The notes under the pieces were generated by a model, which worked only from the letters and a program-made list of their open reading frames with translations, searched no databases and was not told the DNA's origin. Below, piece after piece: positions 27,159 through 38,446 of a stretch of 64,000 nt of DNA. The DNA lies in assembly GCA_024508355.1 (NCBI GenBank), contig JAMZEJ010000005.1:293354-357353 (forward strand), in the 5' to 3' direction. The stretch is from Rhizosaccharibacter radicis (GTDB lineage: Bacteria; Pseudomonadota; Alphaproteobacteria; Acetobacterales; Acetobacteraceae). Each line of letters opens with the position of its first letter. The stretch's first letter is position 1. The position numbers and the translations under genes are program-made.

Positions 27159-27389
27159 TCAGGGAACGCCGGTCTGCAGGGCCAGGGCATGCAGCGCCCC
27201 GCCCATCTGCCCCTGCAAGGCGGCATAGACCATCTGGTGCTGCTGCACGCGCGAGCGACCGCGGAACGCCTCGCTCACCACGGTGGCCGCGTAATGGTCG
27301 CCGTCGCCAGCGAGATCCTCGATGGTGACGCGGGCATCGGGAAAGGCCGCCCGGATCAGGGTCTCGATGTCACCGGCTGCCATCGGCAT
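27159..27389 (-). CDS. bolA: BolA-family protein
   Basis: A 76-residue BolA-fold protein: DIETLIRAAFPDARVTIEDL, then GDGDHYAATVVSEAFRGRSR and the C-terminal His-containing MGGALHALALQT. BolA proteins bind CGFS glutaredoxins through a shared Fe-S cluster and act in iron regulation or cluster delivery. The start is the ATG at 27389, with a second Met two codons on, after GGAGAG. It is 26 bp after purL and 70 bp before grxD, an arrangement I recall from other alphaproteobacteria. Confidence 0.94.
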   Translation of the reverse strand: MPMAAGDIETLIRAAFPDARVTIEDLAGDGDHYAATVVSEAFRGRSRVQQHQMVYAALQGQMGGALHALALQTGVP

Positions 27390-27415
27390 GGGAAACAACT
27401 CTCCGGCGTAGTGGG

Positions 27416-29622
<2,207 letters not shown>

Positions 29623-29623
<1 letters not shown>

Positions 29624-30312
29624 CAGCGGAAGCTCTCCACCAGCCCGTCGAACAGGGGCTTGCCGTCCTCGCCGCCCATCAGGGGGTCGACGAGGTCCTC
29701 GGGATGGGGCATCAGGCCGCACACCCGGCGATCGGCGCTGAACACGCCCGCGATGGCACGGGCGCTGCCGTTGGGATTGGCGTCGTCCGCCAGCCCGCCA
29801 TCGGCCCGGCTGTAGCGGAACGCCACCTGCCCCTCGCCCTCGAGCCGGTCGAGCTCCTCCTCGGACGCGACATAGTTGCCGTCGCCGTGCGCCATCGGCG
29901 CGCGGAACACGTCGCCCTCGCGCCAGCCCCGGGTGAACGGCGTATCGTCGCGCTCCACCCGGAGATGGCAGTCCTGCGACAGGAAGCGCATGCCCGCGTT
30001 GCGCAGCAGCGCGCCGGGCAGCATCTCGGCTTCGGTGAGGATCTGGAAGCCGTTGCAGACGCCCAGCACGTAGCCGCCCCTGGCCGCGAAATCGCGCACC
30101 GCGCTCATGATGGGCGCGTGCGCGGCCATCGCGCCGGAACGGAGATAGTCGCCGTGGCTGAAGCCGCCGGGCAGCACCACCAGATCCAGCGCCGGAAGCT
30201 CGGTGTCGCGGTGCCACAGCATCGCCGGCTCCGTGCCCGCCGCCCGGCGGAGCGCGATCGCCATGTCGCGCTCGCGGTTGGTGCCGGGAAAGACGACGAT
30301 GCCTGCCTTCAC
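29623..30312 (-). CDS. purQ: phosphoribosylformylglycinamidine synthase, glutaminase subunit
   Basis: A class I glutamine amidotransferase of 229 residues that supplies ammonia to PurL. The nucleophile Cys lies in [10 protein letters not shown], and the catalytic His and Glu in [14 protein letters not shown]. The oxyanion region is [13 protein letters not shown]. The GTG start at 30312 overlaps the stop of the preceding gene (GTGA) and gives the standard N-terminus KAGIVVFPG. The frame upstream of it belongs to that neighbour. Confidence 0.97.
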
Positions 30313-30704
30313 GGCTTGGACGCGCCCGCGTCGCCGCCCTTGCAGGGGAAGGTCTCGGCCATGGCGTCGAACACCACCGGCCCCACATCCTCGGACAGGC
30401 GTTCCTTGTGCTTGCTCAGCCAGGCCACCACGGTGGAACGGAGCTGGTTGCCGCTGGCGGCCGGGGTGCACACCTTGCGCGCGACATCGGGGCCGGCGGC
30501 GGTTTCCACCAGCGTGATGCCGTCGGAGATGCCGCTCACATAGGCGTCGCACACGGCGGCGGTGCGGGCCGACTGGCACAGGGACAACAGCTTGCCGGCC
30601 TGGAGGTGGGTCAGGCGGCCCACGGGCTTGTCCTGGGCGATGGCGCCGGGCGCCGCCGCGAGAAGAAGAACGGCCGCACCGGCCGGCAGCAGGGAGCGGA
30701 TCAT
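30309..30704 (-). CDS. exported Rap1a/Tai-like small protein inside the pur operon
   Basis: A 131-residue protein with a signal peptide ([20 protein letters not shown], cleaved after AIA). The mature domain has four Cys in the spacing [16 protein letters not shown] ... CTP ... CKGG. The pattern LCQS...[11 protein letters not shown] resembles the Rap1a/Tai family, whose founders protect against type VI secretion amidases, but many members have no known partner. No effector gene lies nearby. It overlaps purS (ATGA) on one side and purQ (GTGA) on the other, so it is translated as part of the purine operon although its product is periplasmic. Confidence 0.82.
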   Translation of the reverse strand: MIRSLLPAGAAVLLLAAAPGAIAQDKPVGRLTHLQAGKLLSLCQSARTAAVCDAYVSGISDGITLVETAAGPDVARKVCTPAASGNQLRSTVVAWLSKHKERLSEDVGPVVFDAMAETFPCKGGDAGASKP

Positions 30705-30946
30705 GACAGCACCTCGGTCGTGAAGCTCTCGATCACCAGATTGGCGAGCAGCCGGCGAGCCATCTCGTCGGCCTGGGCCTTGGCCTTCGCGGCATCGGCC
30801 TCGTCAAGCTCCAGCTCGATCACCCGTCCCGCCCGGACCTCGCCGACATTGCCGAAGCCGAGCGTCTGCAGCGCATGGCCGATCGCCTTGCCCGGCGGGT
30901 CGAGCACGCCGTCCTTGAGCATCACCGAAACCCGGACCTTGGTCAT
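30701..30946 (-). CDS. purS: phosphoribosylformylglycinamidine synthase subunit PurS
   Basis: The small third subunit that bridges PurL and PurQ. The 81-residue product reads [20 protein letters not shown] and [19 protein letters not shown], the standard PurS pattern. Its ATG at 30946 sits in one copy of a duplicated ribosome-site/start segment (see the repeat entry). Its stop overlaps the exported protein gene. Confidence 0.95.
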   Translation of the reverse strand: MTKVRVSVMLKDGVLDPPGKAIGHALQTLGFGNVGEVRAGRVIELELDEADAAKAKAQADEMARRLLANLVIESFTTEVLS

Positions 30947-30994
30947 TGCATGACCTCCGAGGCGTCGAAGCGGTCGGTCATTGCATGACCTCCG
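30941..30994 (-). repeat. 19-bp duplicated ribosome-site/start module at purC-purS junction
   Basis: On the plus strand GGTCATTGCATGACCTCCG occurs at 30941-30959 and again at 30976-30994, a 35-bp period. Read on the minus strand each copy is CGGAGGTCATGCAATGACC. The first-read copy (30976-30994) encodes the last codons of purC and its TGA, overlapping an ATG. The second gives purS its ribosome site and start. Between them the frame ATG(30981) to TGA(30943) encodes the 12-residue peptide [12 protein letters not shown], which ends with the same EVMQ as PurC. Confidence 0.8.
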
Positions 30995-31742
30995 GGCCCT
31001 TCATGTCGTTGTTGCCCGCTTCGGGAAGGATGCCGAGACGGCGGGCGACCTCCTGATAAGCCTCCTCGACGCGGCCCATGTCGCGGCGGAAGCGGTCCTT
31101 GTCGAGCTTCTCGCTGGTCTTGGCGTCCCAAAGCCGGCAGTTGTCGGGGCTGATCTCGTCGGCGAGCACGAGGCGCATGTCCTCGTTCTCCCACAACCGG
31201 CCGAACTCCAGCTTGAAGTCCACGAGCGTGATGCCGATCCCCAGGAACAGGCCGCTCAGGAAGTCGTTGATGCGCAGGGTGAGCGCGACCATGTCATCCA
31301 GATCGACGGTGGACGCCCAGCCGAAGGCCGTGATGTGCTCCTCGGCCACCATCGGGTCGCCGAGGCCGTCGTTCTTGTAGTAGTATTCGATGATCGAGCG
31401 GGGCAGCCGGGTGCCCTCCGGAATCCCGAGCCGCTTGCTCAGCGACCCGGCCGCCACGTTGCGGACCACGATCTCGAGCGGGATGATCTCCACCTCGCGG
31501 ATCAGCTGCTCGCGCATGTTGAGGCGGCGGACGAAGTGCGTCGGCACCCCGATCTCGCCCAGCCGCATCATGAGGTGCTCGCTGATCCGGTTGTTCAGCA
31601 CGCCCTTGCCGGTGATGACGCCCTTCTTCGCGCCGTTGCCGGCCGTGGCGTCGTCCTTGAAATACTGAACGAGCGTGCCCGGCTCCGGACCCTCGAACAG
31701 GATCTTGGCCTTTCCCTCGTAGAGCTGTCGGCGGCGGGCCAT
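30978..31742 (-). CDS. purC: SAICAR synthetase
   Basis: Condenses CAIR with aspartate in purine synthesis, using ATP. The 254-residue product has [41 protein letters not shown] and [10 protein letters not shown] followed by [13 protein letters not shown], the SAICAR-synthetase signatures. The ATG at 31742 gives the standard start [13 protein letters not shown]. An upstream GTG and a frame to 31763 are possible but add nothing conserved. Its 3' end lies in the duplicated module before purS. Confidence 0.96.
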   Translation of the reverse strand: MARRRQLYEGKAKILFEGPEPGTLVQYFKDDATAGNGAKKGVITGKGVLNNRISEHLMMRLGEIGVPTHFVRRLNMREQLIREVEIIPLEIVVRNVAAGSLSKRLGIPEGTRLPRSIIEYYYKNDGLGDPMVAEEHITAFGWASTVDLDDMVALTLRINDFLSGLFLGIGITLVDFKLEFGRLWENEDMRLVLADEISPDNCRLWDAKTSEKLDKDRFRRDMGRVEEAYQEVARRLGILPEAGNNDMKGPEVMQ

Positions 31743-31938
31743 CACGATCCTTACACTGCACAAGAGGGCCCGCGACGCGTGCCCCGGATGATCGGCGTGC
31801 CGGCACGGCCCGGACGTGGACGGGTCCGGTGAGGGTCGGCGGGCGCCGTATAGCAGCCGCCACCGCCGAACGATATCCCCCGGGACCGCACCCCCACACC
31901 CCGCCCCGCGCAGGGCCGGGGGCGGCAGGATGTCCGGA

Positions 31939-32688
31939 TCAGGCGGCAGCGATCTCCATGCTGTTCATCGGCACCGCGTTGAACGGGTGGCGGTCGGGCG
32001 CGCCGGACGAGAACACCCATTGCGGGGCTTCTGTCGGGTCGGCTGGCAGCGCCAGCACGGAGGAGCTGGTGGTGCCGAAGCCAGAGCGCGGCGGGATGTT
32101 CAGCTCGCTCCCCGCAGGCAGGGAGCGATCGGCTAGCAGCGCCGTCCAGGACCGCCAGTCGGGCGGCTGCGGCAGGGCGGCACTCTGGAACCGGGGCAGA
32201 TGGCGGGCGATCCGGGGGATCGTCATGTCGTCCGGCTCGGCCGTGGCGATCATGTGGGTGCCGGGCTCCAGCAACGCCGCTTCCGGGTGGCCATAGCCGA
32301 GACCCCGGATGTAGTAGGCCCGCTCGCGATCGGCGACCACCATGTTGAAGGAACGCCACCGTCCCGCGTCCAGCGCGGTGACGGCGCGCATGGCCGACTC
32401 GGCATCGGGCTCGGCCAGGGCGATCAGCGGCAGCTCGCCGCGCGACCGCTTGCCCGGCGCCGGGCCGAGGCTGCCGACCCGGTTGAGCACGCCCGCCGCC
32501 ACGCCGCGGTCGCTCACCGCGAGCCAAGTCCCGCCGCCGAGACTGTCCAGGCCGCCCACCACTTCGGGATGTTCCGGCCAGTGGCGTCCTGGCGGCTCCC
32601 ACCGGCGATCGAGGCGCTCGTCGCGGTTCGCGGCGATGAAGAGCGGCCAGGGATGGCCGGGATTGGTCGACAGGATGACAGTACACAC
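31939..32688 (-). CDS. NRDE-family (T10/DUF833) protein
   Basis: A 249-residue cytosolic protein beginning [23 protein letters not shown]. The N-terminal Cys2 and the Asn-Arg-Asp-Glu box at about 20-23 define the NRDE (transport and Golgi organisation 2-like) family. The fold is of the Ntn-hydrolase type with Cys as possible nucleophile. Biochemical role unknown. It starts with GTG at 32688. It lies alone between purB and purC on the same strand, with gaps of about 190 bp on each side, and need not belong to the purine pathway. Confidence 0.88.
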   Translation of the reverse strand: MCTVILSTNPGHPWPLFIAANRDERLDRRWEPPGRHWPEHPEVVGGLDSLGGGTWLAVSDRGVAAGVLNRVGSLGPAPGKRSRGELPLIALAEPDAESAMRAVTALDAGRWRSFNMVVADRERAYYIRGLGYGHPEAALLEPGTHMIATAEPDDMTIPRIARHLPRFQSAALPQPPDWRSWTALLADRSLPAGSELNIPPRSGFGTTSSSVLALPADPTEAPQWVFSSGAPDRHPFNAVPMNSMEIAAA

Positions 32689-32870
32689 GGTCGGCTTGAC
32701 CTGCCCTTAACCAGGCATGCCGGGGTCGCCGAAACGACCGGCAGCACGCCTCTGCGTGATGATGGGAACCAAAGGCCGCTGCAATGCGACATGGGGATCA
32801 CCCCCTGTCAATGCCAGCGTCCGACAGCTTTTGTTGAACTGGAAGGTGCAGGCCGATAGGCACGGGGCCG

Positions 32871-34223
32871 TCAGGGCGCCGCGGGGCCCGCTTCGCCGAA
32901 CACCCGGACGAAGCTCGTGTCCAGCGCCCGGAGGTGGCGCGACGCGTCCGTGGCACGGTCCAGCGCCTCAGCCGACACCCGGCCGGCGATCTCCGGGTCG
33001 GCGTCGAGATTCTCCCGGAAGCTCCTGCCCTCCGGGCTCGCGAGATTGGTCCAGGTCGCCATCGCGTTGCGCTGCACGATCCGGTACGCATCCTCGCGGG
33101 ACACGCCCTGCCGGGCCAGTTCCAGCAGTACCTCCCCCGAATGCACCACGCCGCCCAGCCCCTCGAGGTTGGCCAGCATCTGCGCGGGATACACCACCAG
33201 CTTCTCCATCATGCCGGCCAGGCGGCTCAGCGCGAAGTCGAGGCCGATGGTGGCATCCGGGCCGATATTGCGCTCCACCGACGAGTGCGAGATGTCGCGC
33301 TCGTGCCACAGCGCGACGTTCTCCAGCGCCGGAACGGCGTGCGACCGGACGAGCCGTGCCAGGCCGGTGAGATTCTCGCTCAGCACCGGGTTGCGCTTGT
33401 GCGGCATGGCGGAAGAGCCCTTCTGTCCCGGGTGGAAGAACTCCTCGGCTTCCCGAACCTCCGAGCGCTGGAGGTGGCGCACCTCGACCGCCAGCCGCTC
33501 GATGCCGCTGGCGATCACCGCCAGTGTGCAGAAGAATGCCGCGTGCCGGTCGCGGGGGATCACCTGCGTCGAGACCGGTTCCGCCTGGAGCCCCAGCCGC
33601 TCGGCCACGAACTCCTCCGCCCGCGGGTCCACGTGGGCGAAGGTGCCGACGGCGCCCGAGATCGCACAGGTGGCGATCTCCGCCCGCGCCGCCACCAGGC
33701 GCTCCCGGTTGCGGGCGAACTCGGCGTAGTGCCCGGCTAGCTTCAGCCCGAACGAGGTCGGCTCGGCGTGGATGGCATGCGACCGGCCGATCGTCAGCGT
33801 GTGCTTGTGCTCGAAGGCGCGGCGCTTCAGCGCTGCCAGCACCGCGTCCAGATCCTCCAGCAACAGATCGGAGGCCTGGGCCAGCTGCACCGCGAGGCAG
33901 GTGTCGAGCACGTCGGACGACGTCATGCCCAGATGCACGAACCGGCTGTCCGGTCCGATCTTCTCCGCGAGCCAGGTCAGGAAGGCGATCACGTCGTGGC
34001 GGGTCTCGGCCTCGATCTCGTCGATCCGGGCCAGGTCGGCGTCGGAGAACGCGGCCAGCGCCGCATCGCCCTTCTCGCGGATGACGCGGGCCGACTCCGG
34101 CGGCACGTCGCCGAACAACGACATCGCTTCCGCCGCCAGCGCCTCGATCTCGAACCAGATGCGGTAGCGGTTCGCGGGCGCCCAGATCGCGGCCATGACG
34201 GGACGGGTATAGCGCGGGATCAT
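32871..34223 (-). CDS. purB: adenylosuccinate lyase
   Basis: Splits SAICAR and adenylosuccinate, releasing fumarate, in purine synthesis. The 450-residue product has the fumarase/aspartase signature GSSAMPHKRNP with its catalytic Ser loop, GRSHAIHAEPTSFG with the catalytic His, and HLGMTSSDVLDT. The ATG at 34223 gives the family start MIPRYTRPVMAAIW. The frame further upstream is not conserved. PurB is somewhat longer than the roughly 430-435 residues I recall as typical. The extra residues appear at the C-terminus, after RFRENLDADPEI-like sequence. Confidence 0.96.
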   Translation of the reverse strand: MIPRYTRPVMAAIWAPANRYRIWFEIEALAAEAMSLFGDVPPESARVIREKGDAALAAFSDADLARIDEIEAETRHDVIAFLTWLAEKIGPDSRFVHLGMTSSDVLDTCLAVQLAQASDLLLEDLDAVLAALKRRAFEHKHTLTIGRSHAIHAEPTSFGLKLAGHYAEFARNRERLVAARAEIATCAISGAVGTFAHVDPRAEEFVAERLGLQAEPVSTQVIPRDRHAAFFCTLAVIASGIERLAVEVRHLQRSEVREAEEFFHPGQKGSSAMPHKRNPVLSENLTGLARLVRSHAVPALENVALWHERDISHSSVERNIGPDATIGLDFALSRLAGMMEKLVVYPAQMLANLEGLGGVVHSGEVLLELARQGVSREDAYRIVQRNAMATWTNLASPEGRSFRENLDADPEIAGRVSAEALDRATDASRHLRALDTSFVRVFGEAGPAAP

Positions 34224-34363
34224 CGGATGGTCCTTTCCGGGGCCGGTGCGGGCGTGTCGTGGGCGGCTGTTTACGCGCGGGTGGCCCTCGTCCACAAACC
34301 GAACCCGGACCATCGCCGCGGTCCTCGGCGTTCCAGCCCCCTCCGACAGAGCCGAGCCCGTTC

Positions 34364-35023
34364 ATGAGCACCGGATCCATCCTGCCGCACCACCTGCTGC
34401 CACAGCTGCTGGACCTGCTGCAGGTGCTGCTGATCGACATCACCCTGGCGGGCGACAACGCGGTGGTGGTGGGGCTCGCGGTGATCGGCTTGCCGCGCCG
34501 CGAGAAGCGGGTGGCGATCATCTTCGGCATCGCGGCCGCCGCCCTGATCCGCATCGCGCTGGCGACGGTAGCCCTGCAGCTGCTGGCGATCATCGGCCTG
34601 ACCCTGGCGGGGGGGCTGCTGCTGTTGTGGGTATGCTGGCGGATGTATCGCGAGCTCCGGGGGCATCAGGCCGCGACCATCGGCGGTGCCGGAGCGGACG
34701 GCGAGGTGCGGCAAGCGCCGCCGGGGGCGCTGCGTCGCGCCATCTTCAGGATCGTGCTGGCCGACCTGTCCATGAGCCTGGACAACGTGCTGGCCGTGGC
34801 CGGCGCCGCCGGACAGCATCTGTGGGTGCTGGTGACCGGCCTCGCGATGTCGGTGCTGCTGATGGGGGCCGCCGCGTCCCTGGTGGCGCGATTGCTGGAA
34901 CGCTTCCGCTGGATCGGCTGGATCGGGCTGCTGATCGTCCTGGCCGTGGCGATCGAGCTGATCTTCAAGGGCAGCCACCAGGTGCTGCACCATGCCGGAC
35001 TGGTGGGGACCCCGCGGCACTGA
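34364..35023 (+). CDS. TerC/YjbE-family integral membrane protein
   Basis: A 219-residue inner-membrane protein with about seven helices. Its two conserved acidic motifs are LIDITLAGDNAVVVGLA near the start and LADLSMSLDNVLAVAGAA in the middle, the paired Asp-Asn signatures of the TerC/YjbE family. Members are linked to metal (manganese, calcium) export, including metalation of exported enzymes. The ATG at 34364 is used. A frame to 34259 lacks homology. I looked for a yybP-ykoY type manganese riboswitch upstream and saw none. Confidence 0.9.
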   Translation: MSTGSILPHHLLPQLLDLLQVLLIDITLAGDNAVVVGLAVIGLPRREKRVAIIFGIAAAALIRIALATVALQLLAIIGLTLAGGLLLLWVCWRMYRELRGHQAATIGGAGADGEVRQAPPGALRRAIFRIVLADLSMSLDNVLAVAGAAGQHLWVLVTGLAMSVLLMGAAASLVARLLERFRWIGWIGLLIVLAVAIELIFKGSHQVLHHAGLVGTPRH

Positions 35024-35077
35024 AACCACCCTTCCGGCCGGCGGTTAGCACGGCACCAGCCGGCGGGAGATGGGATC

Positions 35078-35392
35078 GTGGCCAAGCAGAGCGAGCCGCA
35101 GAAGCGCAGGATCGACGCGGTGATGCACGAGTTCAAGCAGGGCGGGCTCGATGACGGTCATGGCGGCACCGTGCGCAACCCGAAGCAGGCGATCGCCATC
35201 GCGCTGAGCGAGGCCGGCGCTTCGAACCAGCAATCGCCCGAACGAAACCGGAGCCAGCGCCGGGACACCGAGCGGGACGCCCCGAGCCGGGACGAGCTCT
35301 ATGCGGAGGCGACGCGGCGCAAGCTGTCCGGGCGCTCCCGCATGACCAAGGACCAGCTCATGCGGGCGCTGGATCGCGACTCGGGCCGCTGA
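35078..35392 (+). CDS. small DUF6496-like protein with Rho-N/SAP-like tail
   Basis: A 104-residue basic protein. The N-terminal block RRIDAVMHEFKQGGL...GTVRNPKQAIAIALSEAG matches the DUF6496 pattern. The C-terminal block SRDELYAEATRRKLSGRSRM resembles a Rho N-terminal/SAP-type nucleic-acid-binding helix pair. Function unknown; a DNA-associated stress protein is possible. The GTG start at 35078 follows GGGAGA. It sits 54 bp after the TerC-type gene. Confidence 0.82.
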   Translation: MAKQSEPQKRRIDAVMHEFKQGGLDDGHGGTVRNPKQAIAIALSEAGASNQQSPERNRSQRRDTERDAPSRDELYAEATRRKLSGRSRMTKDQLMRALDRDSGR

Positions 35393-35414
35393 CGCCGGAG
35401 AACGCCGGAGCGCT

Positions 35415-35439
35415 CGGTCCCGGCGCCACGGCCGGACCG
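35415..35439. terminator. hairpin between convergent genes, possible terminator
   Basis: CGGTCC (35415-35420) and GGACCG (35434-35439) form a stem in the 84-bp gap between the DUF6496-like gene and the convergent gamma-glutamyltransferase gene. No T-run is adjacent. Only position supports a terminator role. Confidence 0.25.
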
Positions 35440-35476
35440 GCACGCTCTTTCCCGCGCGTTCTCTACGGCGCGTCCT

Positions 35477-37291
35477 TCATTCGCCCACGGCCCCGCCGCC
35501 GGGATGGCGAAGGTCCACGCCACCCCAATATCCAGGATGGCTGCCGCCGCCCTGGGAAAGGGATGGCCCCCCGACCAGGATGCCTTCGGCGGCCCCCCAG
35601 TTCTCGTGCGGCTTGATCCGGTAGCCCATCGCCTGCAACCGCGCGACCGTGTCGGGCGACAGCGCATCCTGCTCCGCCTCGACGATGTCGGGCATCCATT
35701 GCTCGTGGAAGCGCGGCATGTTCACCGCGTCCGCGATGTTGCGGCCGCCATCCACCACCGCGAGGATGGATTCGAGCGTGATGGTCGGAATGCGCGAGCC
35801 GCCCGGGCTGCCGATCACCATCACCACCTTGTTGCCGCGCGACAGGATGGTCGGGGACATGGAGGAGAGCGGCGTCTTGCCCGGGGCGATGGCGTTGGCG
35901 GCGGAGCCGACGATCCCGAACTGGTTGGGCACGCCGGGCTTGGACGAGAAATCGTCCATCTCGTCGTTCATCACGATGCCGGTGCCCGCCGCCGTCACCT
36001 GCGCGCCGAACCAGCCGTTCAAGGTGTAGGTCATCGACACGGCACGTCCGTCCTTGTCGATGACCGAGAAATGGGTGGTCTGGGTCTTCTCCGCCGCGTC
36101 AGGCGCGGCGGCGGCGGCCTTGACCGCGTGCGGGGCCGGGTCGAGAGGCACGAGGCTCGACGACTCGACGGCGCGATCGGCCGGCAGGGCCGCCCGGACG
36201 GCCGCCGCATAGGCCGGATCGACCAGACGCGCCACCGGATCGGCCACGAACGCCGGATCGCCGAGGTCCCGCCGGTCGGAATAGGCGTGGCGCATCGCCT
36301 CGACCTGCCGTTGCACCCCGGCCGGGGAGCGCAGGCCGACGGCCCGCAGGTCGTAGCCGTCGAGGATGTTCAGGATCTCGCACAGCGCGACGCCGCCCCC
36401 GCTCGGCGGCGGCGCGGTATCCACGGTGTAGCCGCGATAATGGCAGGTGACCGGGGGCAGTACGCGCGTGTGGTAGCGGGAGAAATCCTCGGCCGACAGG
36501 ATGCCGCCGCCGGCCCGGCTGGCGGACACGATCTTGGCGGCGATCGGTCCGTCGTAGAACGCCCGGGCACCCTCGCGGGAGATCAGCGTCAGGCTGTCGG
36601 CGAGGTCGCGCTGCACCAGCCGGTCGCCGACCTGCAGCGGCGAGCCGTCGGGGCGCAGGAAGATGCGCGCGGAAGCGGGGTCCTTCCGGAAGCCTTCGGT
36701 GGCGGTGTCGAGCAGCATCACGTCGCCCGGCGTCAGCAAGAACCCCTCGCGCGCCATCCGGATCGCCGGCGCCATCACCGCCGCGCGCGACAGATGACCC
36801 CATCGGCGCAGCGCCTCGTCCATGCCGGCGACGGTCCCGGGCACCGCGACCGCCTTCCAGCCGAGCAGAGACTCCCCCTTCACCACGTTGCCCTGGGCGT
36901 CCTGGTACATGGTCGCCGTGGCGGCGAGCGGCGCGTGCTCGCGGAAGTCCAGGAACAGGGCCTGGCCGTCGGGCTGCCTGAGGGTGAGGAAGCCGCCGCC
37001 GCCGATATTGCCGGCCGCCGGATACACCACCGCGAGCGCGTACGCCGTGGCGACCGCCGCGTCGACCGCGTTGCCGCCCTGCTTGAGGATGGCCGCTCCC
37101 GCCTCTGACGCCAGCCGCTGCGCGCTCACCACCATGCCGTGCCGGCCGAACACCGGCACCGGTCTGCCGTCCGCCTTCTCCCCATGGCCGAACGACAACG
37201 GATCCGCGGCGCCTTCCCAGGGGGCCGTCGACGCCGGGCGGGTGCCGCAGAGCAGCGTGGAGGCGAGCAGGATCAGGGCGAACCGGCGCAT
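35477..37291 (-). CDS. ggt: gamma-glutamyltransferase
   Basis: Transfers or hydrolyses the gamma-glutamyl group of glutathione in the periplasm. The 604-residue precursor has a signal peptide (MRRFALILLASTLLCG). Autocleavage is expected before Thr405 in the motif QTTHFSV, giving large and small subunits. Other family marks: GGNAVDAAVATAYALAVVYP, GNIGGGGF, DFREHAP with the substrate Arg, and the C-terminal SPGGSRIPT. Intact length and motifs argue for an active enzyme. It lies 130 bp downstream of map with no clear functional link. Confidence 0.95.
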   Translation of the reverse strand: MRRFALILLASTLLCGTRPASTAPWEGAADPLSFGHGEKADGRPVPVFGRHGMVVSAQRLASEAGAAILKQGGNAVDAAVATAYALAVVYPAAGNIGGGGFLTLRQPDGQALFLDFREHAPLAATATMYQDAQGNVVKGESLLGWKAVAVPGTVAGMDEALRRWGHLSRAAVMAPAIRMAREGFLLTPGDVMLLDTATEGFRKDPASARIFLRPDGSPLQVGDRLVQRDLADSLTLISREGARAFYDGPIAAKIVSASRAGGGILSAEDFSRYHTRVLPPVTCHYRGYTVDTAPPPSGGGVALCEILNILDGYDLRAVGLRSPAGVQRQVEAMRHAYSDRRDLGDPAFVADPVARLVDPAYAAAVRAALPADRAVESSSLVPLDPAPHAVKAAAAAPDAAEKTQTTHFSVIDKDGRAVSMTYTLNGWFGAQVTAAGTGIVMNDEMDDFSSKPGVPNQFGIVGSAANAIAPGKTPLSSMSPTILSRGNKVVMVIGSPGGSRIPTITLESILAVVDGGRNIADAVNMPRFHEQWMPDIVEAEQDALSPDTVARLQAMGYRIKPHENWGAAEGILVGGPSLSQGGGSHPGYWGGVDLRHPGGGAVGE

Positions 37292-37421
37292 GGAAGAACC
37301 TCCGGGAGCATGAGGAACGGAAGCGGTGGGACGATGCCGCCGGGCGGCGGTCCGAGCGGCGGCTGCGCGCGAACAGGCGCGGCGTCCGTGGGGAGCGCCG
37401 CCAGGCCTGTGGCAGCCGGGC

Positions 37422-38228
37422 TCAGGCGATGGCGTAGGGTGGATGGTGCAGCCCGGACGGCGACAAGGTGAAGTTCTCGTAGCCGTCGGCGGTGATGCCG
37501 ACCATGTGCTCGAACTGCGCCGACAGGCTGCGGTCGCGGGTCACCGCCGTCCAGTCGTCGTCGAGGATCTTCACGTCGGGCTTTCCGGCGTTCACCATCG
37601 GCTCCACGGTGAGGAACATGCCTGGCTTGAGCACGGTGCCCTCGCCCGGCCGCCCGAAATGCAGGACGTTGGGCGCCGCGTGGAACGAGCGGCCGATGCC
37701 GTGGCCGCAGAAATCCCGCACCACCGAGAAGCGTCTGGCTTCCACGAAGCTCTGGATGGCGTGACCCACGTCGCCCAGCGTGTTGCCGGGCTTGAGCATC
37801 GCGAGGCCGCGCTGGAGCGACTCGTAGGTGACGTCGATCAGCATCGCCGCACGGCGCGAGATGGCGCCCACCGCATACATGCGGCTGCTGTCGCCATACC
37901 AGCCATCGACGATGGAGGTGACGTCGATGTTGAGGATGTCGCCGGTCTGCAGCGCGCGATCGCCGGGGATGCCGTGACAGACCACGTGGTTGATGGAGAT
38001 GCAGCAGGATTTCGGATAGCCGCGGTAGTTGAGCGGCGCCGGCACCGCCCCGCGGCTGATCGTGTAGTCGTGGATGATCCGGTCGAGTTCGGCCGTGGTG
38101 ACGCCGGCACGGACATGGGGCGTGATCATGTCGAGCGTTTCGGCGGCGAGACGGCCCGCGGCCCGCATTCCGACGAAATCCTGCTCCCCGTGGAGGATGA
38201 TGCGCCGACTCTCGGTTCCGCCGTCCAT
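37422..38228 (-). CDS. map: methionine aminopeptidase, type I
   Basis: Removes the initiator Met from nascent proteins. The 268-residue protein has all the metal ligands and the catalytic His of type I MetAP: His85, Asp102, Asp113, His176, Glu209 and Glu240. The signature CGHGIGRSFH surrounds the third. No N-terminal zinc-finger extension is present. The ATG at 38228 has an AAGGA site nine bases upstream. Confidence 0.96.
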   Translation of the reverse strand: MDGGTESRRIILHGEQDFVGMRAAGRLAAETLDMITPHVRAGVTTAELDRIIHDYTISRGAVPAPLNYRGYPKSCCISINHVVCHGIPGDRALQTGDILNIDVTSIVDGWYGDSSRMYAVGAISRRAAMLIDVTYESLQRGLAMLKPGNTLGDVGHAIQSFVEARRFSVVRDFCGHGIGRSFHAAPNVLHFGRPGEGTVLKPGMFLTVEPMVNAGKPDVKILDDDWTAVTRDRSLSAQFEHMVGITADGYENFTLSPSGLHHPPYAIA

Positions 38229-38446
38229 GACTCGTGGTCCTTACTGCCCTGGTGGGTCTCCCCGGGACCGCGACGGTCCGGAACGAGGATGAAGACCCGC
38301 GCGGCGGCACGCAAGCACCGGCCCCGCGCCCTGGATGTAGAGGATCGACCGGACGGCGCAAGAACGGGAGCGCCCGTGCCCCGGACGATGCCGGCGAGGA
38401 CGGGCCGGGAAATGCGGTGCCGGCGCGCCGCCCGGCTACCGCCGGA

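Noticed and set aside
30309..30704. Type VI secretion immunity locus
   Set aside because: The Rap1a resemblance alone is not enough. No T6SS effector or structural gene is in the window and the gene is embedded in the purine operon.
30943..30981. 12-residue ORF between purC and purS as an independent gene
   Set aside because: It is a by-product of the duplicated start module and shares its end with PurC. It was reported as a structural oddity, not as a gene.
34224..34363. yybP-ykoY manganese riboswitch before the TerC-type gene
   Set aside because: TerC-family genes can carry this riboswitch, so I looked. The 140-bp leader shows no matching conserved loops.
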